A program made the translations under genes and the position numbers. From the NCBI RefSeq assembly GCF_002993285.1, contig NZ_CP027433.1:2728001-2792000 (forward strand): a DNA stretch of 64,000 nucleotides, given 5' to 3'. The stretch's first letter is position 1, and every line of letters starts with the position of its first letter. The notes beneath the pieces are model-generated. The model had not been told where the DNA came from. It saw nothing but the letters and a program-made list of their open reading frames with translations, and made no database searches. Shown here piece after piece: positions 56,015 to 64,000 of this stretch. This stretch comes from Gordonia iterans. Lineage in GTDB: Bacteria > Actinomycetota > Actinomycetes > Mycobacteriales > Mycobacteriaceae.

Positions 56015-58047
56015 CGGTGCCTGTACTCCGATCTGAGATGAGGGGATCTGGGACGGGGGGCTCGCGGGTACGAGACTCCCGGCGGCGCCGCTCGACGGAT
56101 GTCAGGGGCCGCCGCGTTCCCGCGAGGCGCCGGGCGCCGCGGATCGGTGGGCGCTGTGTCACCCGCCCTGGGGTCGCCCGTCCTCCTAGCAGGATAGTGG
56201 ATCTCGTCGCTGCGCTGCGCACGCGCCCGATCGGTGAGCGGAGGCATCGTCCGGCGCCCGTTCCGGGGTGTGGCCGACCGCGGCGGCGGCGTCGGCCGGG
56301 CCGCGCCGCGGCGGGCCGATCCGGACCCCGGCGCCGCCGTCGCGGGCGCGCGGTGAGCGTCCCGGCGTGCGTCCGGCACCCGGCCGGCGCTGCGCCGTCG
56401 TTCCAGCCGGTCCCGGGCCTGATCGACCACCCGCGGCCGGTACTCGGCCGGCGGCGGCAGCCGCAGCAGCCGCGACAGCCCGCCGGGACGCCCCCCGGCG
56501 AGCGCGACGACGGCGTCGGGCTCGTGCCGGGCCGCGCTCGCCAGCATGCCCAGCATCACGAGCATCGTCAGCATCGAGGTACCGCCCTGAGAGAGCAGCG
56601 GCAACTGGATTCCGGTCACCGGCAACAGGCCGACCACGTACCCCACGTTGATGAACATCTGCGCGGTGATCAGCACCGTGATGGTCGCGGTGAGCAGCCG
56701 CAGGAACGGATCCACCGACCGGCGCGCGATCCGCATGCCGACGTAGCCCAGCAGCAGGAACAATCCGACGACGGTCATGCCGCCGACCAGCCCGGTCTCC
56801 TCGACCAGGATCGCGAAGATGAAGTCGTTGTGCGCGTTGGGCAGGTAGCTCCACTTGGCGGTGCTCTGGCCGAGGCCGACCCCGAACACACCGCCGTTGG
56901 CCAGTGCGTACTTGGCCTGCATCGCCTGATAGCCGCCGTCGAGCGGATCGGCCGAACCCAGGAAGCTGAAGACTCTGGCGGCACGGTAGTCCGCGCTGAA
57001 CGCCGCGATCACGCCGGCCAGCGCGAAGAAGCCGGTGAAGCCGGCGAAGATCGTCCCGGGCAGTCCGGCGAACCACAACAGCGCTGCGGTGATGATCAGG
57101 AGGATCACGGTCGTCGACAGGTTCGGCTCGAGGATGATCAGCACCGACATGAACACCGCGACCGGCACCAGCGGAAACAGCAGTTCCCGGCCCCACCAGA
57201 CGCCGGCGCGGCGCGAGGCCAGCACGTGGGCGCCCCACACGCACAGCGCCACCTTGGCCAGATCGGACGGCTGGATCGAGACGCCGGCCACGACGAACCA
57301 CCGGCGGGCACCGTCCACCTCGACACCGAACTGCGGCACCAGCACCAGCACCAGCAGCACGATGCTGAGCACCAGCCCGAGGGTGGCGAACCTCCGGAAA
57401 AACCGGATCGGCAGGCGCAGGATCAGATAGAACCCGAACCAGCCGAGCACGGCGAATCCGGTCTGAGTGACGAACGCCCCGTACGACGACTGGTTCTCGG
57501 CATAGCCCTCGACCGACGACGCCGACCACACCATGATCAAGCCGAGCACGGTCAGCATCGCCGTCAGGAAGACCACCAGATGGAACGACGTCAGCGGGCG
57601 CGCCATCAACGTGCGGATGCCCTCCCCCGCGGTGTGGACCCAGGCCCGCAGGTTCAGCTGCGGGGCGGCGACGTGCAGGGGCCGAGCCGCCTCGTGCTGC
57701 GCCGACCGCCGTTTCCGCGGGGCGGGCCGCACGGCCTCTCCGGCCCGGCGCCGGCGGCGAGCCCCGCCGATCCGGTCGGCAGCGTCGCCTCCCGCCGCGC
57801 CGTCACTGCCGGCGGCGTCGTCACGATCGTCGTCGTCACGACCGACGTCGTCACGACCGGCGTCGTCACGACCGGCGTCGTCGGCGCGGCGCGACGTGAC
57901 CGAACTCTCGTCCGGGGCGTCGGCAGCGGGTTCGGGGGGGTCACCGGCCGGGGTGTCGGGACCGGGCGGATCGGACTGGACCCCGGCGTCGGTCGGCTCC
58001 GCCCCGGCGACGGCGAACTGATCGCCGGCCGGGTCGCTGGGCGCCAT
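56011..58047 (-). CDS. ftsW: Lipid II polymerase FtsW with long charged extensions
   Basis: SEDS-family septal glycosyltransferase, 678 aa against about 400-520 in relatives. Ten membrane helices lie at about residues 155-510, with SEDS motifs [19 protein letters not shown] and [18 protein letters not shown]. The N-terminal about 140 residues are acidic and repeated ([13 protein letters not shown]). The C-terminal about 150 residues are basic, Pro/Arg-rich. Both tails are probably cytoplasmic and could contact FtsZ or SepF. ATG at 58047, two bases after the murD stop region. Confidence 0.94.
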   Translation of the reverse strand: MAPSDPAGDQFAVAGAEPTDAGVQSDPPGPDTPAGDPPEPAADAPDESSVTSRRADDAGRDDAGRDDVGRDDDDRDDAAGSDGAAGGDAADRIGGARRRRRAGEAVRPAPRKRRSAQHEAARPLHVAAPQLNLRAWVHTAGEGIRTLMARPLTSFHLVVFLTAMLTVLGLIMVWSASSVEGYAENQSSYGAFVTQTGFAVLGWFGFYLILRLPIRFFRRFATLGLVLSIVLLVLVLVPQFGVEVDGARRWFVVAGVSIQPSDLAKVALCVWGAHVLASRRAGVWWGRELLFPLVPVAVFMSVLIILEPNLSTTVILLIITAALLWFAGLPGTIFAGFTGFFALAGVIAAFSADYRAARVFSFLGSADPLDGGYQAMQAKYALANGGVFGVGLGQSTAKWSYLPNAHNDFIFAILVEETGLVGGMTVVGLFLLLGYVGMRIARRSVDPFLRLLTATITVLITAQMFINVGYVVGLLPVTGIQLPLLSQGGTSMLTMLVMLGMLASAARHEPDAVVALAGGRPGGLSRLLRLPPPAEYRPRVVDQARDRLERRRSAGRVPDARRDAHRAPATAAPGSGSARRGAARPTPPPRSATPRNGRRTMPPLTDRARAQRSDEIHYPARRTGDPRAGDTAPTDPRRPAPRGNAAAPDIRRAAPPGVSYPRAPRPRSPHLRSEYRHR

Positions 58048-58048
58048 G

Positions 58049-59587
58049 TCAGCGCTCCGCGTCCGCCGTACGGCCGCCGGCCTCCGCGGCCAGCGCCGCC
58101 GCCGCGGCCGCGAAACTGTCCCCCCGCGCGCCGTACGAGGCGAACATGTCCAGGGACGCCGCGGCCGGCGCGAGGAGAACGGCTTCGGTGCCGGAGGCGG
58201 CCTGAGACAGCGACCAGGCCTCGCCGACAGCTTGTGCCATCACGGCATCGGCGGCCGGAAGACCCGGTGCAGCGGGCACCGACACGGTGTTGAAGGCGCG
58301 ATGAATGATCACTGCACCATCGTCCCCTGTGAACACTGTGACTACTGGGACCTGTGGGGCGTGTCGCGCAATCGCGTCCACAATCACTTCCCGGTCCCGG
58401 CCGATCGCCACCACTCCGGCCAGTTGCTCGGCCGAACCGGCGATCAGCTCGTCGACCGGGGCGCCCTTGAGCAGTCCGCCGGCGATCAGCACGACGCGGT
58501 CGTGCGCGTTGAGCGCGGCCTGCGCCGCGTGTGGGTTGGTCGCCTTGGAGTCGTCGACGAAGCGGATCCCGTCGATCTCGGCGACGGTCTGACCCCGGTG
58601 GGCCGCGGGCGAGAATTGGCGCAGCCCGCGCTCGACCGCATCCGCCGCGACCCCGATCGATCGGGTGAGGGCCGCCGCGGCCAGGGCATCCGAGATCCCC
58701 GACGGACCCGCCGGCCGCACCCGTCCGGCCGCGCACAACTCGGCGGGAGCGGTCCCGAGGGCACGCGGGCAGCCGTCGTCGGCGAAGGCCGCGTCGACCA
58801 GCACCCCGGCGCGCGGCCCGCCGTCGAGTCCGAGCTCGCCCGGCGCCGGCGCAGCGAGAGTGAATCCGACCCGCCGGGTGCCAGGCCCCACCGGCAGGCT
58901 CGCCGCCACCTCGTCGTCCAGGCCGACCACGCCCACCTCGCCGCCGAGCACCTGCGCCTTCGCATCGCGGTACGCCTCGAACGAGCCGTGCCAGTCGAGG
59001 TGGTCGGCGGCCACGTTCAGCACCACACCGGCTCGGGGGCGTACCGACGGCGCCCAGTGCAGCTGGAACGACGACAGCTCCACCGCGAGCACCGCCGCGC
59101 GCGGCTCCTCGAGGAGCGCCGCGACCACCGGCAACCCGATGTTGCCGCAAGCCCGCACCGGAACACCCGCCGCACGCAAGATCGATTCGGTCATCGCCGT
59201 CGTCGTGGTCTTGCCGTTGGTCCCGGTGATCACCAGCCACGTCCGGGTCGGTCCGGTGAGCCCGGCCCGATCCAGGCGCCAGGCCAGCTCCACGTCGCCC
59301 CACACCGGGATCCCGGCCGCCCGGGCGGCCACCAGGAACCGGTCGACGGGCGGAAAGCCCGGGGAGGTGACCACCAGATCGACGCCGACGAATGCGCCCG
59401 GCGCGGCCAGATAGCCTTCCGGGTCACGTTCGCGCTCGTTCTCGCAGTCGCCGAATCGACGATCGACGAGGACACTGCGCGCACCGAACTGGTCGAGCGC
59501 GGCCACCACGGCGGCGCCGGTCGTGCCCGCGCCGGCCACCAGAACGTGTGCGCCGTCGAGCACCAGCGGATCAGTGGAGAACGTCAT
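58049..59587 (-). CDS. murD: UDP-N-acetylmuramoylalanine-D-glutamate ligase MurD
   Basis: 512 aa. Adds D-Glu to UDP-MurNAc-L-Ala. N-terminal VLVAGAGTTGAAVVAAL, ATP loop ITGTNGKTTTTAM, AVELSSFQLHWAP, NVAADHLDWHGSFEAY and FVDDSKATNPHA in the C-terminal domain. It follows mraY by 19 bp and precedes ftsW by one base, so it is in the main dcw transcript. Confidence 0.96.
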   Translation of the reverse strand: MTFSTDPLVLDGAHVLVAGAGTTGAAVVAALDQFGARSVLVDRRFGDCENERERDPEGYLAAPGAFVGVDLVVTSPGFPPVDRFLVAARAAGIPVWGDVELAWRLDRAGLTGPTRTWLVITGTNGKTTTTAMTESILRAAGVPVRACGNIGLPVVAALLEEPRAAVLAVELSSFQLHWAPSVRPRAGVVLNVAADHLDWHGSFEAYRDAKAQVLGGEVGVVGLDDEVAASLPVGPGTRRVGFTLAAPAPGELGLDGGPRAGVLVDAAFADDGCPRALGTAPAELCAAGRVRPAGPSGISDALAAAALTRSIGVAADAVERGLRQFSPAAHRGQTVAEIDGIRFVDDSKATNPHAAQAALNAHDRVVLIAGGLLKGAPVDELIAGSAEQLAGVVAIGRDREVIVDAIARHAPQVPVVTVFTGDDGAVIIHRAFNTVSVPAAPGLPAADAVMAQAVGEAWSLSQAASGTEAVLLAPAAASLDMFASYGARGDSFAAAAAALAAEAGGRTADAER

Positions 59588-59606
59588 GTCAGGTCGGTCC
59601 GCAGCC

Positions 59607-60677
59607 CTAGCCGGTGACCCACTCGCCGTAGAACAACCCGAGCCCCAGGGCGCAGGCGATCGCGGTGAGCAGCCAGAAGCGGATGATGACGGTGGTCTGG
59701 TCCCACCCGCCGAGCTCGAAGTGATGGTGGAACGGAGCCATCCGGAACGGCCGCTTGCCGGAGGTGCGGAACGAGGCGACCTGGATCATCACCGACACGA
59801 TCTCGGCGACGAACAGCGCGCCGATGACGACCATCAGCAGCTCGGTGCGACTGGCGATCGAGAGTCCGGCCACCACGCCGCCCAAGGCGAGCGAGCCGGT
59901 GTCGCCCATGAAGATCTTGGCGGGGGCGGCGTTCCACCACAGGAAGCCGAGACATGCCGCCGCGGCGACCATCGCGACGATCGCGAGATCGTGGGCGTCG
60001 CGCACCTCGTAGCAGCCGGCGACCGGGTCCTTGGCGCACGAGTACGTGTCCTGCCACATGGTGATCAGCACGTACGTGCCCATCACCATCGCGGTGGATC
60101 CGGCGGCCAGACCGTCGAGCCCGTCGGTGAAGTTGACGGCGTTGCTCCAGGCGTACACCACCAGCCAGCAGAAGAAGACGAACCCGACGCCGGTGAGGGT
60201 GATCACCTCGATGTCCCGCACGAACGAGAGGTGTTCGCTCGCGGGCTTCAGACCGCGCTCATCGGGGAACTGCAGGAACAGGATCGCGAACACCACGGCG
60301 ACGAGCACCTGCCCGATCGTCTTCTGCGTCTTGTTCAGTCCGAGATTGCGCCGCTTGGCGAGCTTGATGAAGTCGTCGAGGAAACCGACCAGGCCCAGAC
60401 CCGTCGCCAGCCCGAGCACCAGCAGGCCCGACGCCGTCGGTCCGCCGTCGCCGACCGCCCAGCTGAAGAGGTACGACCCGAGGTAGCCGGCCCAGATCGC
60501 GATCAGGATGGCCACCCCGCCCATCGAGGGCGTGCCCGCTTTCGCCTGGTGGCTGGCCGGCCCGTCCTGCCGGATCTCCTGGCCCCATCGGCGCCGGGAG
60601 AACTCCCGGATCAGGACGGGTGTCAGCAGAATCGCCACGGCCAGCGCGATGCCGCCGGCGATCAGGATCTGAGTCAC
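59607..60677 (-). CDS. mraY: Phospho-N-acetylmuramoyl-pentapeptide transferase MraY
   Basis: 356-aa integral membrane enzyme making lipid I from UDP-MurNAc-pentapeptide and undecaprenyl phosphate. Ten helices, with [28 protein letters not shown] (catalytic DD), [10 protein letters not shown] and [11 protein letters not shown], and the C-terminal [12 protein letters not shown] start preceded by GAAGGACG. A 124-bp gap separates it from the murE frame, where murF would usually end. Confidence 0.96.
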   Translation of the reverse strand: MTQILIAGGIALAVAILLTPVLIREFSRRRWGQEIRQDGPASHQAKAGTPSMGGVAILIAIWAGYLGSYLFSWAVGDGGPTASGLLVLGLATGLGLVGFLDDFIKLAKRRNLGLNKTQKTIGQVLVAVVFAILFLQFPDERGLKPASEHLSFVRDIEVITLTGVGFVFFCWLVVYAWSNAVNFTDGLDGLAAGSTAMVMGTYVLITMWQDTYSCAKDPVAGCYEVRDAHDLAIVAMVAAAACLGFLWWNAAPAKIFMGDTGSLALGGVVAGLSIASRTELLMVVIGALFVAEIVSVMIQVASFRTSGKRPFRMAPFHHHFELGGWDQTTVIIRFWLLTAIACALGLGLFYGEWVTG

Positions 60678-60801
60678 AGCATGCGTCCTTCGTCCTTCGC
60701 CGCCGCGTCCCGCGGCGGCCGAGTCGTGACCCGGGCGCGCGCGAGGGCTACCGTCGGGTATCGGTCAGAGACATTGTGCCGGGTGCGCGGTCGTCGCACG
60801 C

Positions 60802-62919
60802 TCACAGGGTCTGCACCACCACGTCGAGCGCCGGATCGGCGGACCAGAGCGCCAGCAACTCCTCGATCAGGCCGGCGCCGCCGGCCGCCAGCACCAGGTC
60901 GCCCGAGCGCGGTGCGTCCGGGGTCCCAGCGGTCTCCCGCAGCGCCGCGACCAACTCTCCTGCATCGGTGTAGAACGCCGCTTCGTCACCCCAGGAGCCT
61001 TCCTGGATGGCACCCTGATACAACGCCCGGATCACTCTGGTTCCGCCCACCGCCAGGGTACGGTCGACCGCCAGCCGCACCGCCTGCCTGCCCAGCAGAT
61101 CGTGCTCGATGCACCGGGCGTTCTCGTCGGTCGCCTCGTCCGATCCGAGCTCTCCGAAGATCGCCCAGGTACGACGTCCCGCCGACGAATCCGAGCCCGG
61201 AGTGCGGTGGGCGCTGCCGATGCCCAGATCGGCGGCGCGCGCCACCGCTTCGCGCAGCAGCCGCCGCGCCTGGCCGACAGACGCGCGCTCCTCGACGGTC
61301 GACACTGTCAGGATCGTCAGGGGCGCGCCCGCGCCGGGGCGCCGTCCGGACTCGGCACCGGGCTCGGGCGCAGCGACCCGTTCGGCCAGCGCGGCGGCGA
61401 GCACCTCGCGGTCGTCGAACGGCAGCTTGCGACCGTCGATTTCCTGCCCGGTCTCGTGGCCCTTGCCCGCGACGAGCACCACATCGCCCGACCCGGCCCA
61501 CTGGACCGCGGCGGTGATCGCCTCGGCGCGGTCTCCGATCTCCAGGATCTCGGCGGTCCGCCGCTGTTCCGGAGGCACCGAGTCGGCGCCCGACCGCACC
61601 GCCGCGCGAATGGCCGACGGGTCTTCCGAACGCGGATTGTCGTCGGTCACGATCACCAGATCCGCGCCTCGCGCCGCCGCGGCGCCCATCAGCGGACGCT
61701 TCTCGGTGTCCCGGTCGCCGCCGGCCCCCAGCACCACCGCGATCCGCCCGGCGGACGGGCCCGACAGCGTGGCCAGCACCGCTTCGACCGCCGCCGGCTT
61801 GTGGGCGTAGTCGACCAGCGCGAGAAAGTCCTGTCCCCGATCCACCTTCTCCAGCCGTCCCGGCACCGCAACCAACGGCAGTCCGCCGACCGCGACGTCG
61901 GTCGGCACCCCGGCCGCGGCCGCCAGCGCCACCGCGAGCAGGGCGTTCGCGACGTTGTAGGCGCCCGGAAGGGGCACCACCATGACGTGCTCGGCGCCGT
62001 CGGGCGAGCGCACCACCACGGTCTGCGAACCGGCTTCGGAGACCTCCACCTCCGCGGCGACGGACCAGTCGGTCCCGCCTGCGGTCGACACCGTCACGAC
62101 CTGTTCGGCGCTCGAACGCGCGATCGTCGCCATCTGCTCGCCCCAGACGTCATCGATGCAGATCACCGCGGACGCCGCACGCACCGGCGAGGCGCCGTCG
62201 AACAGCTGCGCCTTCGCCGCGAAGTACTCGTCCATGGTCGGGTGGAAGTCGAGATGATCCTGCGAGAGGTTGGTGAACCCGCCGACGGCGAACCGGCTGC
62301 CGGCGACCCGGCCGAGAGAGAGCGCATGGCTGGACACCTCCATCACGACGGTGTCCACGCCCCGCTCCAGCATCACTGCCAGCAGCCGCTGCAGGTCAGG
62401 CGCCTCCGGCGTCGTCAGCAAGCTCGGCACACGCTCACCGTCGATCCGGATCTCGACGGTGCCGACCAGGCCGACCACGCGGCCGGCAGCGCGCAGGGCC
62501 GCCTCGGTGAGATAGGCCGTCGTCGTCTTGCCCGACGTCCCGGTGATGCCGATGAGCGTCAGGCGGGCCGAGGGGTCGCCGTACACGCGGGCCGCGACTG
62601 GACCGAGGACCGCGCGCGGGTCGTCGTGCACCAGCACCGGGACGTCGGCGGTGGCCGGATCGGCGCGCAGCAGCTCCAGTCCGGTGGCATCGGTCAGCAC
62701 CGCGACGGCACCGCCGGCGAGCGCCTCCGCCGCAAACTGCGCACCGTGGACCCGGTTCCCGGGCAGCGCGGCGAACAGGTCGCCGGGGGCGGCGTCCTGC
62801 GCCCGCAGGGTGGCGCCGAGGACGGCGCGATCACCGCCGACCAGCTCGGCCCCCGCCAGACCGGCGAGTTCGGTCAGGTCTGCTCCCACCGGCCGTTCCG
62901 GCCGTACCATCTCCGCCAC
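60802..62919 (-). CDS. murE: MurE (meso-DAP-adding ligase) fused to a MurF C-terminal-like domain
   Basis: 705 aa. Residues about 1-515 are a complete MurE, which adds meso-diaminopimelate: [41 protein letters not shown] and the DAP-specific DDNPRSEDP, ending [12 protein letters not shown]. After a Gly/Ala linker the same frame continues for about 172 residues (from about 61320) that resemble only the MurF C-terminal domain: [26 protein letters not shown] and [14 protein letters not shown]. The NDSYNANP-type motif and the whole MurF ATP-binding half are missing. No separate murF lies in the window, although murF usually stands between murE and mraY. GTG at 62919; an ATG three codons later is an alternative. 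Confidence 0.9.
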   Translation of the reverse strand: MAEMVRPERPVGADLTELAGLAGAELVGGDRAVLGATLRAQDAAPGDLFAALPGNRVHGAQFAAEALAGGAVAVLTDATGLELLRADPATADVPVLVHDDPRAVLGPVAARVYGDPSARLTLIGITGTSGKTTTAYLTEAALRAAGRVVGLVGTVEIRIDGERVPSLLTTPEAPDLQRLLAVMLERGVDTVVMEVSSHALSLGRVAGSRFAVGGFTNLSQDHLDFHPTMDEYFAAKAQLFDGASPVRAASAVICIDDVWGEQMATIARSSAEQVVTVSTAGGTDWSVAAEVEVSEAGSQTVVVRSPDGAEHVMVVPLPGAYNVANALLAVALAAAAGVPTDVAVGGLPLVAVPGRLEKVDRGQDFLALVDYAHKPAAVEAVLATLSGPSAGRIAVVLGAGGDRDTEKRPLMGAAAARGADLVIVTDDNPRSEDPSAIRAAVRSGADSVPPEQRRTAEILEIGDRAEAITAAVQWAGSGDVVLVAGKGHETGQEIDGRKLPFDDREVLAAALAERVAAPEPGAESGRRPGAGAPLTILTVSTVEERASVGQARRLLREAVARAADLGIGSAHRTPGSDSSAGRRTWAIFGELGSDEATDENARCIEHDLLGRQAVRLAVDRTLAVGGTRVIRALYQGAIQEGSWGDEAAFYTDAGELVAALRETAGTPDAPRSGDLVLAAGGAGLIEELLALWSADPALDVVVQTL

Positions 62920-63044
62920 GTCTCACGCGTCCTCACGTCGCTGGGGTCTGTTACGAATGTCCCTCCGGGCCGCGTTCGACGACCCTCCGGGCCGGCCGTC
63001 GCAGGCCCGGTCCGCTCGCCCAGCTTATGCCGCCCGCACGCGGC

Positions 63045-64000
63045 CTATGCTTCCAGCTTCACGCGCGGGGCCGGAGCGGCCGACCGCGGCACCTGGTCGT
63101 GCTGAAGCAGCCAGGCGCCGATCGTGCCGAAGAGCGGCGCCGCCGACTGTCCGCCGCTGCCGTCCGAACTCCGCGTCGGGTTGTCGAGCATGATGCCGAT
63201 CACGTAGCGGGGATCATCGGCCGGTGCGATCCCGGCGAAGGTGATGTTGTAGCTCGATTGCGAGTAGCAGTTGCACTTCGGATCCACTTGCTGGGCCGTG
63301 CCGGTCTTACCCGACGTCTGATAACCCTCGATCGCACCCTTGGCGCCGGTGCCGCTCTGCACTCCCGTCGGATCGTCCTGCATCACCGCGCGGAACATCT
63401 CACGGACGGTCTTGGCCGTCTGCGGGCTGACGACGCGCACCTGCTTCGGCTCGCTGAAACCCGCGCCGCGCTCACCGTCGACCGGGACCAGGATCCGCGG
63501 CTCGATGCGCAGGCCGTCGTTGGCTACGGCCTGGTACATGGCCGTCATCTGCAACAGCGTCATCGACAGACCCTGACCGATCGGCAGGTTCGCGAACGAG
63601 CCGCCCGACCACTGACTCAGGGCGGGGACCGAGCCGGCACTCTCGGCGGGCAGCCCGATACCGGTCCGCTGCCCGAGTCCGAAGGCGGTGAGCATGTCGG
63701 CGAAGCGCTTCTCACCCACCTGCTGGGCCAGCATCAAGGTGCCGACGTTCGACGACTTCCCGAAGATCCCGGTGGTGGTGAACGGAACGACACCGTGCGC
63801 CCACGCATCTTTGACCGTGATGCCCGACATCCTGATGTCACCGGGCACCCGGTGGACCGTGTTCGGCGTGGTCAGGCCGTGCTCGATCGCGGCCGCAGCG
63901 ACCACGAGCTTGTTCACCGAACCCGGTTCGAACGGCGAGGTGACCGCACGGTTGCCCAGGTCGGCATCCTTCTGCTCGGAGAGCGGACGAGCCGCGTTGA
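63045..64000 (-). CDS. ftsI: Septal transpeptidase FtsI/PbpB (5' part outside window)
   Basis: Class B penicillin-binding protein cross-linking septal peptidoglycan. About 318 C-terminal residues are visible; the frame stays open to the window edge. The catalytic motifs are present: SVNK (S-x-x-K, in FEPGSVNK), SSN (S-x-N, in FGKSSNVGTL) and KTGTAQQ. PTRSSDGSGGQSAAPLFG follows near the end. A Cys pair (KCNCYS) is unusual but seen in related proteins. It lies 125 bp upstream of murE, as in the usual dcw order. Confidence 0.94.
   Translation of the reverse strand, partial: NAARPLSEQKDADLGNRAVTSPFEPGSVNKLVVAAAAIEHGLTTPNTVHRVPGDIRMSGITVKDAWAHGVVPFTTTGIFGKSSNVGTLMLAQQVGEKRFADMLTAFGLGQRTGIGLPAESAGSVPALSQWSGGSFANLPIGQGLSMTLLQMTAMYQAVANDGLRIEPRILVPVDGERGAGFSEPKQVRVVSPQTAKTVREMFRAVMQDDPTGVQSGTGAKGAIEGYQTSGKTGTAQQVDPKCNCYSQSSYNITFAGIAPADDPRYVIGIMLDNPTRSSDGSGGQSAAPLFGTIGAWLLQHDQVPRSAAPAPRVKLEA

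Noticed and set aside
1..64000. tRNA, rRNA or prophage genes
   Set aside because: No cloverleaf with a conserved T-arm, no rRNA core sequence and no phage structural, integrase or transposase protein was recognised by eye; a covariance scan was not possible here.

Overview
The window comes from a high-GC, mycolic-acid-type actinobacterium (order Mycobacteriales); Gordonia or a close relative fits best, but this is inference from gene content. The supporting markers are a complete mce lipid-import operon, a Wag31-type DivIVA, an MTB12-family lipoprotein, a BioQ-type biotin regulator, a DNPR-type (meso-diaminopimelate) MurE, an actinobacterial ileS T-box and a DUF222/HNH gene. Nearly all genes lie on the minus strand. 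I saw no tRNA, rRNA, CRISPR array, prophage or insertion sequence.

Left part (1-7037): the biotin operon bioA-bioF-bioD-bioB runs leftward with 4-bp overlaps and leaves the window inside bioB. It is divergent from a TetR-family gene read as bioQ, and two matching palindromes sit between them. treY (maltooligosyl trehalose synthase) follows on the plus strand. From 16525 down to 7053 is one mce operon: yrbEA, yrbEB, mceA-F and an mce-associated protein. Then come ilvA with a small membrane protein, a YigZ-type gene, dnaE1, an RluD-type pseudouridine synthase, lspA, two lipoprotein genes, ansA, dinB and a TetR gene.

Middle (about 30155-41376): an apparent insertion in otherwise housekeeping surroundings. 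It holds a complete four-gene Wadjet anti-plasmid system (jetABCD), a DUF222/HNH endonuclease pseudogene broken by short dispersed repeats, a segment resembling an rRNA-operon leader, and a two-gene ABC exporter. In M. tuberculosis ileS, dinX, ansA, lspA and a pseudouridine synthase gene lie together; here the island separates ileS from dinB.

Right part (41412-64000): a zinc-ribbon-like membrane protein, a PAP2 phosphatase with a probable C-terminal frameshift, ileS with a translational T-box, and then the division and cell-wall (dcw) cluster in leftward order: ftsI (partial), murE, mraY, murD, ftsW, murG, murC, ftsQ, ftsZ, pgeF, yggS, sepF, yggT, wag31. A full murF is absent from its usual place. 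Instead the murE frame continues into a domain resembling only the C-terminal third of MurF.

Three themes cross the window. At least seven genes, including bioQ, treY, ansA and jetA, have a -10 hexamer exactly six bases before the start codon, as expected for leaderless mRNAs. Short dispersed repeats have entered or touch coding sequence (bioD, dnaE1 3' end, HNH gene). Several housekeeping proteins (LspA, FtsW, BioD, MurE) carry unusual low-complexity or fused extensions.
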